8,992 bases of DNA from Acidobacteriota bacterium (lineage in GTDB: Bacteria > Acidobacteriota > Terriglobia > Acidoferrales > UBA7541), in NCBI GenBank assembly GCA_019239815.1, contig JAFAZL010000824.1, forward strand, positions 1 through 8,992, given 5' to 3'. The translations under genes were made by a program, and so were the position numbers. A model generated the notes under the pieces. It did not search any database and was not told the origin of the DNA. It was given only the letters and a program-made list of their open reading frames with translations. Shown piece after piece: positions 7,258 to 8,992 of the stretch (positions within the stretch are counted from its first letter, which is position 1; every line of letters begins with the position of its first letter).

Positions 7258-8160
7258 TCAGGCGCTGACGGTTTTTTTCTGTTGCGGCCGGCAGAACCAT
7301 CCGAGCGTGGCCCAAGTCTGAAAATATCTTTGAACGGCGGCGGCGCGTTCTTCGAGCGGCATTTTACTCTTGCGGAATGCCGTGTCGAGGGCGTCGCCGA
7401 GCTTCTTGCCCTTACTCAACGCTTTGAGTACGGCGAATTCTTCGGGCTGGATGCGGCGGAAATAGACAGAATTGTCGATGCGGTGCACTACGAGGTAGAT
7501 GGGCTGGGGCTTAAGCTTGGCAACAGCGCGAACGTGCTTTTTCTTGCGTTTTTCAGCGAAGGCATTGCTGGCAAAATCCGTGTCTTCATCTTCTTTGCGG
7601 ACGGCGAGAAGGAGATCGTCGACCGGGTAGGCTAAGTCGAGCAAGCGAACATAGGGCTGCAGTTCGAGCGTGAGCGTCGCGGCGTCTGCGCTCGCGAGAT
7701 CTTCCGTTCGCAGCGCGGGCTTCGATTCGTTGTCGAAGGCTTCGATGTCGGCCCACTCGAGGCGGGCGATGTCGAGCGCAAGCGTCTGCTTGTTCCCTGC
7801 CCACTTCGGATGCGCGCGAAGCCACGATTCCATTTTCGAGCCCAGGTTGCGCAGCGTGAATGACATGGATGGGCAATCGACGATGTAGGCTTTGCACATC
7901 GCGTCGAATTGCTTTTCGCCGAGCACGGAACGCAATCCGGGAAAATCTTCGCCGAGCGCAGAAAGCAGACGGAACCAATACTGGCGATTATAGATTTCGA
8001 GACGTTCGAACGAGGTGAGCCGGTCGTTGGGCTTGATGAAGCGCGATGCGTAGGCGCGCATCTTCCCGCCACCCGGAGCTTTCTCCTGCATGTGCTCGGA
8101 CTTCGTGAGCGGTTGCATCACCGCGCGGGCCATCGTGCGTTGCAGGGCGAGGAGCTTCAT
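7258..8160 (-). CDS. DUF2063 protein, HvfC/BufC-type partner of the MNIO enzyme
   Basis: The 300-residue protein begins with the DUF2063 fold. The LLALQRTMARAVMQPL stretch (3-18) is followed by RLTSFERLEIYNRQYWFRLL (about 52-71), ALGEDFPGLRSVLGE (72-86) and YIVDCPSMSFTLRNLG (about 96-111). In related systems this protein binds the precursor peptide and delivers it to the MNIO enzyme. The C-terminal half contains LDIARLEWADIEAF (near 126-139) and YLVVHRIDNSVYFRRIQPEEFAVL, the second domain typical of HvfC/BufC proteins. An acidic-to-basic linker (KEDEDTD, then KRKKKH) lies between. The start is fixed by the ATGA overlap with the MNIO stop; an ORF extension to 8253 would run inside the MNIO gene and is rejected. 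No active-site residues are claimed, as the family is thought to be non-catalytic. Confidence 0.93.
   Translation of the reverse strand: MKLLALQRTMARAVMQPLTKSEHMQEKAPGGGKMRAYASRFIKPNDRLTSFERLEIYNRQYWFRLLSALGEDFPGLRSVLGEKQFDAMCKAYIVDCPSMSFTLRNLGSKMESWLRAHPKWAGNKQTLALDIARLEWADIEAFDNESKPALRTEDLASADAATLTLELQPYVRLLDLAYPVDDLLLAVRKEDEDTDFASNAFAEKRKKKHVRAVAKLKPQPIYLVVHRIDNSVYFRRIQPEEFAVLKALSKGKKLGDALDTAFRKSKMPLEERAAAVQRYFQTWATLGWFCRPQQKKTVSA
8157..8160 (-). other. ATGA stop-start overlap coupling MNIO and DUF2063 genes
   Basis: On the minus strand the MNIO reading frame ends GTA-TGA and the DUF2063 frame starts ATG-AAG within the same four bases. Such an overlap usually means that ribosomes ending the first gene reinitiate on the second, keeping the two partner proteins at similar levels. 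Only a weak purine-rich stretch (GACGGCGG) precedes it. Confidence 0.9.
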
Positions 8161-8992
8161 ACCGCCGTCGCGAGAACGCTGGAGGCGAGGAACTTGTTGG
8201 CTTTGAGCGCCTCGTCGTGGACTTCTTTGAAGGTAGGGATGCTGTCGTCCCATTCGAGCAGTGTGGCGGTGTGGCCAGCGCGCTGAATGGCGCGATCATA
8301 CAGCTTCCAGACGGGATCTATCACTGGGTGGTCGTGCGTGTCGAGAATGTACTTGCGATATTTCGAGTGGCCGGCGATGTGAATCTGGGCGACGCGCTCA
8401 GCGGGAATACTATTCACATAGTCGAGCGGATTGAAATTGTGATTTTGCGACGAGACGTAAATGTTGTTCACGTCGAGAAGGATGCCGCAGTCGGCGCGCT
8501 CAACGACTTCGTTCAAGAATTCCCATTCGGTCATTTCAGAGACGTGAAATTCCGCGTAACTGCTGACGTTTTCCACGGCGACGGGAACTTCGAGAAAGTC
8601 GCGAACCTCGCGCACCTTTTGCGCGGTGAGCTTCGCAGCTTCGAATGTGTACGGCATCGGAAGGAGATCGTGGGTGTAGCGACCGTCGACGCTGCCCCAG
8701 CAGAGATGGTCGGAAACCCAGGGGGTCTTGGTGCGCTTGACGAGATCTTTCAGGCGGCGGAGATGTTCGCGGTTTGGTTTTTCGGCGGAGCCAAAGTACA
8801 TCGAGACGCCATGCTGCACGACTTTGTATTGCTCGAGAATCTCAACAAGGATTTGGAGTGGGCGCCCGCCATCAATCATGAAATTTTCGGAAATGATTTC
8901 GAACCAGTCGCAGACAGGCTTGCGCGAAAGAATGTGGTCGTAGTGCGTGGCGCGCAGGCCGATACCGATTCCGTAGTCGGTAAATCCGTTGA
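8157..8992 (-). CDS. MNIO (DUF692) multinuclear iron oxidase, bufferin-maturase-like, N-terminus cut off
   Basis: The frame is open to the window edge and gives 277 residues, so only a few N-terminal residues are missing relative to the usual 280-290. MNIO enzymes use a di- or tri-iron centre in a TIM barrel to oxidise cysteine or nearby residues of a precursor peptide. Visible signatures, counted from the first full codon, are GIGLRATHYD (9-18), WFEIISENF (29-37), VVQHGVSM (57-64), WVSDHLCWGS (91-100), VAVENVS (137-143), LLDVNNIYVSS (171-181), QIHIAGHSK (202-210), DTHDHPVIDPVW (217-228) and LLEWDD (244-249). These contain the His, Asp, Glu and Asn positions that bind iron in the family, all intact. 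The DTHDHPV.D.VW.LY segment is typical of the BufB/HvfB/GigA branch. DUF2063 and DoxX genes follow, as in buf and gig operons. The precursor gene would lie beyond 8992. Confidence 0.96.
   Translation of the reverse strand, partial: NGFTDYGIGIGLRATHYDHILSRKPVCDWFEIISENFMIDGGRPLQILVEILEQYKVVQHGVSMYFGSAEKPNREHLRRLKDLVKRTKTPWVSDHLCWGSVDGRYTHDLLPMPYTFEAAKLTAQKVREVRDFLEVPVAVENVSSYAEFHVSEMTEWEFLNEVVERADCGILLDVNNIYVSSQNHNFNPLDYVNSIPAERVAQIHIAGHSKYRKYILDTHDHPVIDPVWKLYDRAIQRAGHTATLLEWDDSIPTFKEVHDEALKANKFLASSVLATAV

Noticed and set aside
7217..7315. Longer N-terminus of the DoxX protein
   Set aside because: The extra 33 residues overlap the DUF2063 gene and are polar, unlike the family, which starts near the first membrane helix.

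Overview
The window holds one long, densely packed block of eight genes, all on the minus strand. Transcription runs from the high-coordinate end to the low-coordinate end, and the outermost gene at each edge is cut by the window. There is no rRNA, tRNA, CRISPR array, insertion sequence or phage gene. The DNA is moderately GC-rich. The gene families (an MNIO/DUF692 operon, a NarL-type kinase with a GAF-like region, and an NDH-2 with an added membrane domain) suggest a free-living, envelope-rich bacterium such as an acidobacterium or verrucomicrobium. That assignment is an inference from gene style, not from a marker gene.

In transcription order, 8992 to 6725 carries a recognisable metal-stress RiPP module. 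It has a nearly complete MNIO (DUF692) iron oxidase, a DUF2063 HvfC/BufC-type partner joined to it by a 4-base ATGA overlap, and a four-helix DoxX membrane protein. This is the B-C-D gene order of bufferin (buf) and gold-induced (gig) operons. The peptide precursor expected before the MNIO gene would lie beyond the right edge of the window and cannot be seen.

The same strand continues from 6622 to 2199 with three envelope genes. The first is an exported, M61/M1-like zinc peptidase with HEMVH plus a downstream glutamate. The second is a type II NADH dehydrogenase-like flavoprotein that carries an extra four-helix membrane domain in front of its FAD fold. The third is a polytopic membrane protein of unknown function. 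Read by eye, this last protein is three tandem copies of the same four-helix module that is fused to the flavoprotein, so two adjacent genes contain four copies of one undescribed membrane module.

After a 143-base gap holding an imperfect hairpin, 2055 to 1 encodes a NarL-family two-component pair: a multi-pass, GAF-like, HisKA_3 kinase and, two bases later, the receiver domain of its response regulator. The pair may control the upstream genes, but nothing in the window proves this.

As an inference, the block looks like a peptide-based metal or redox defence module with a coupled quinone-linked oxidoreductase, a periplasmic peptidase and a sensor pair. The MNIO-DUF2063-DoxX part is well supported. 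The functional link to the peptidase, the flavoprotein and the module protein rests only on shared strand and short spacing.
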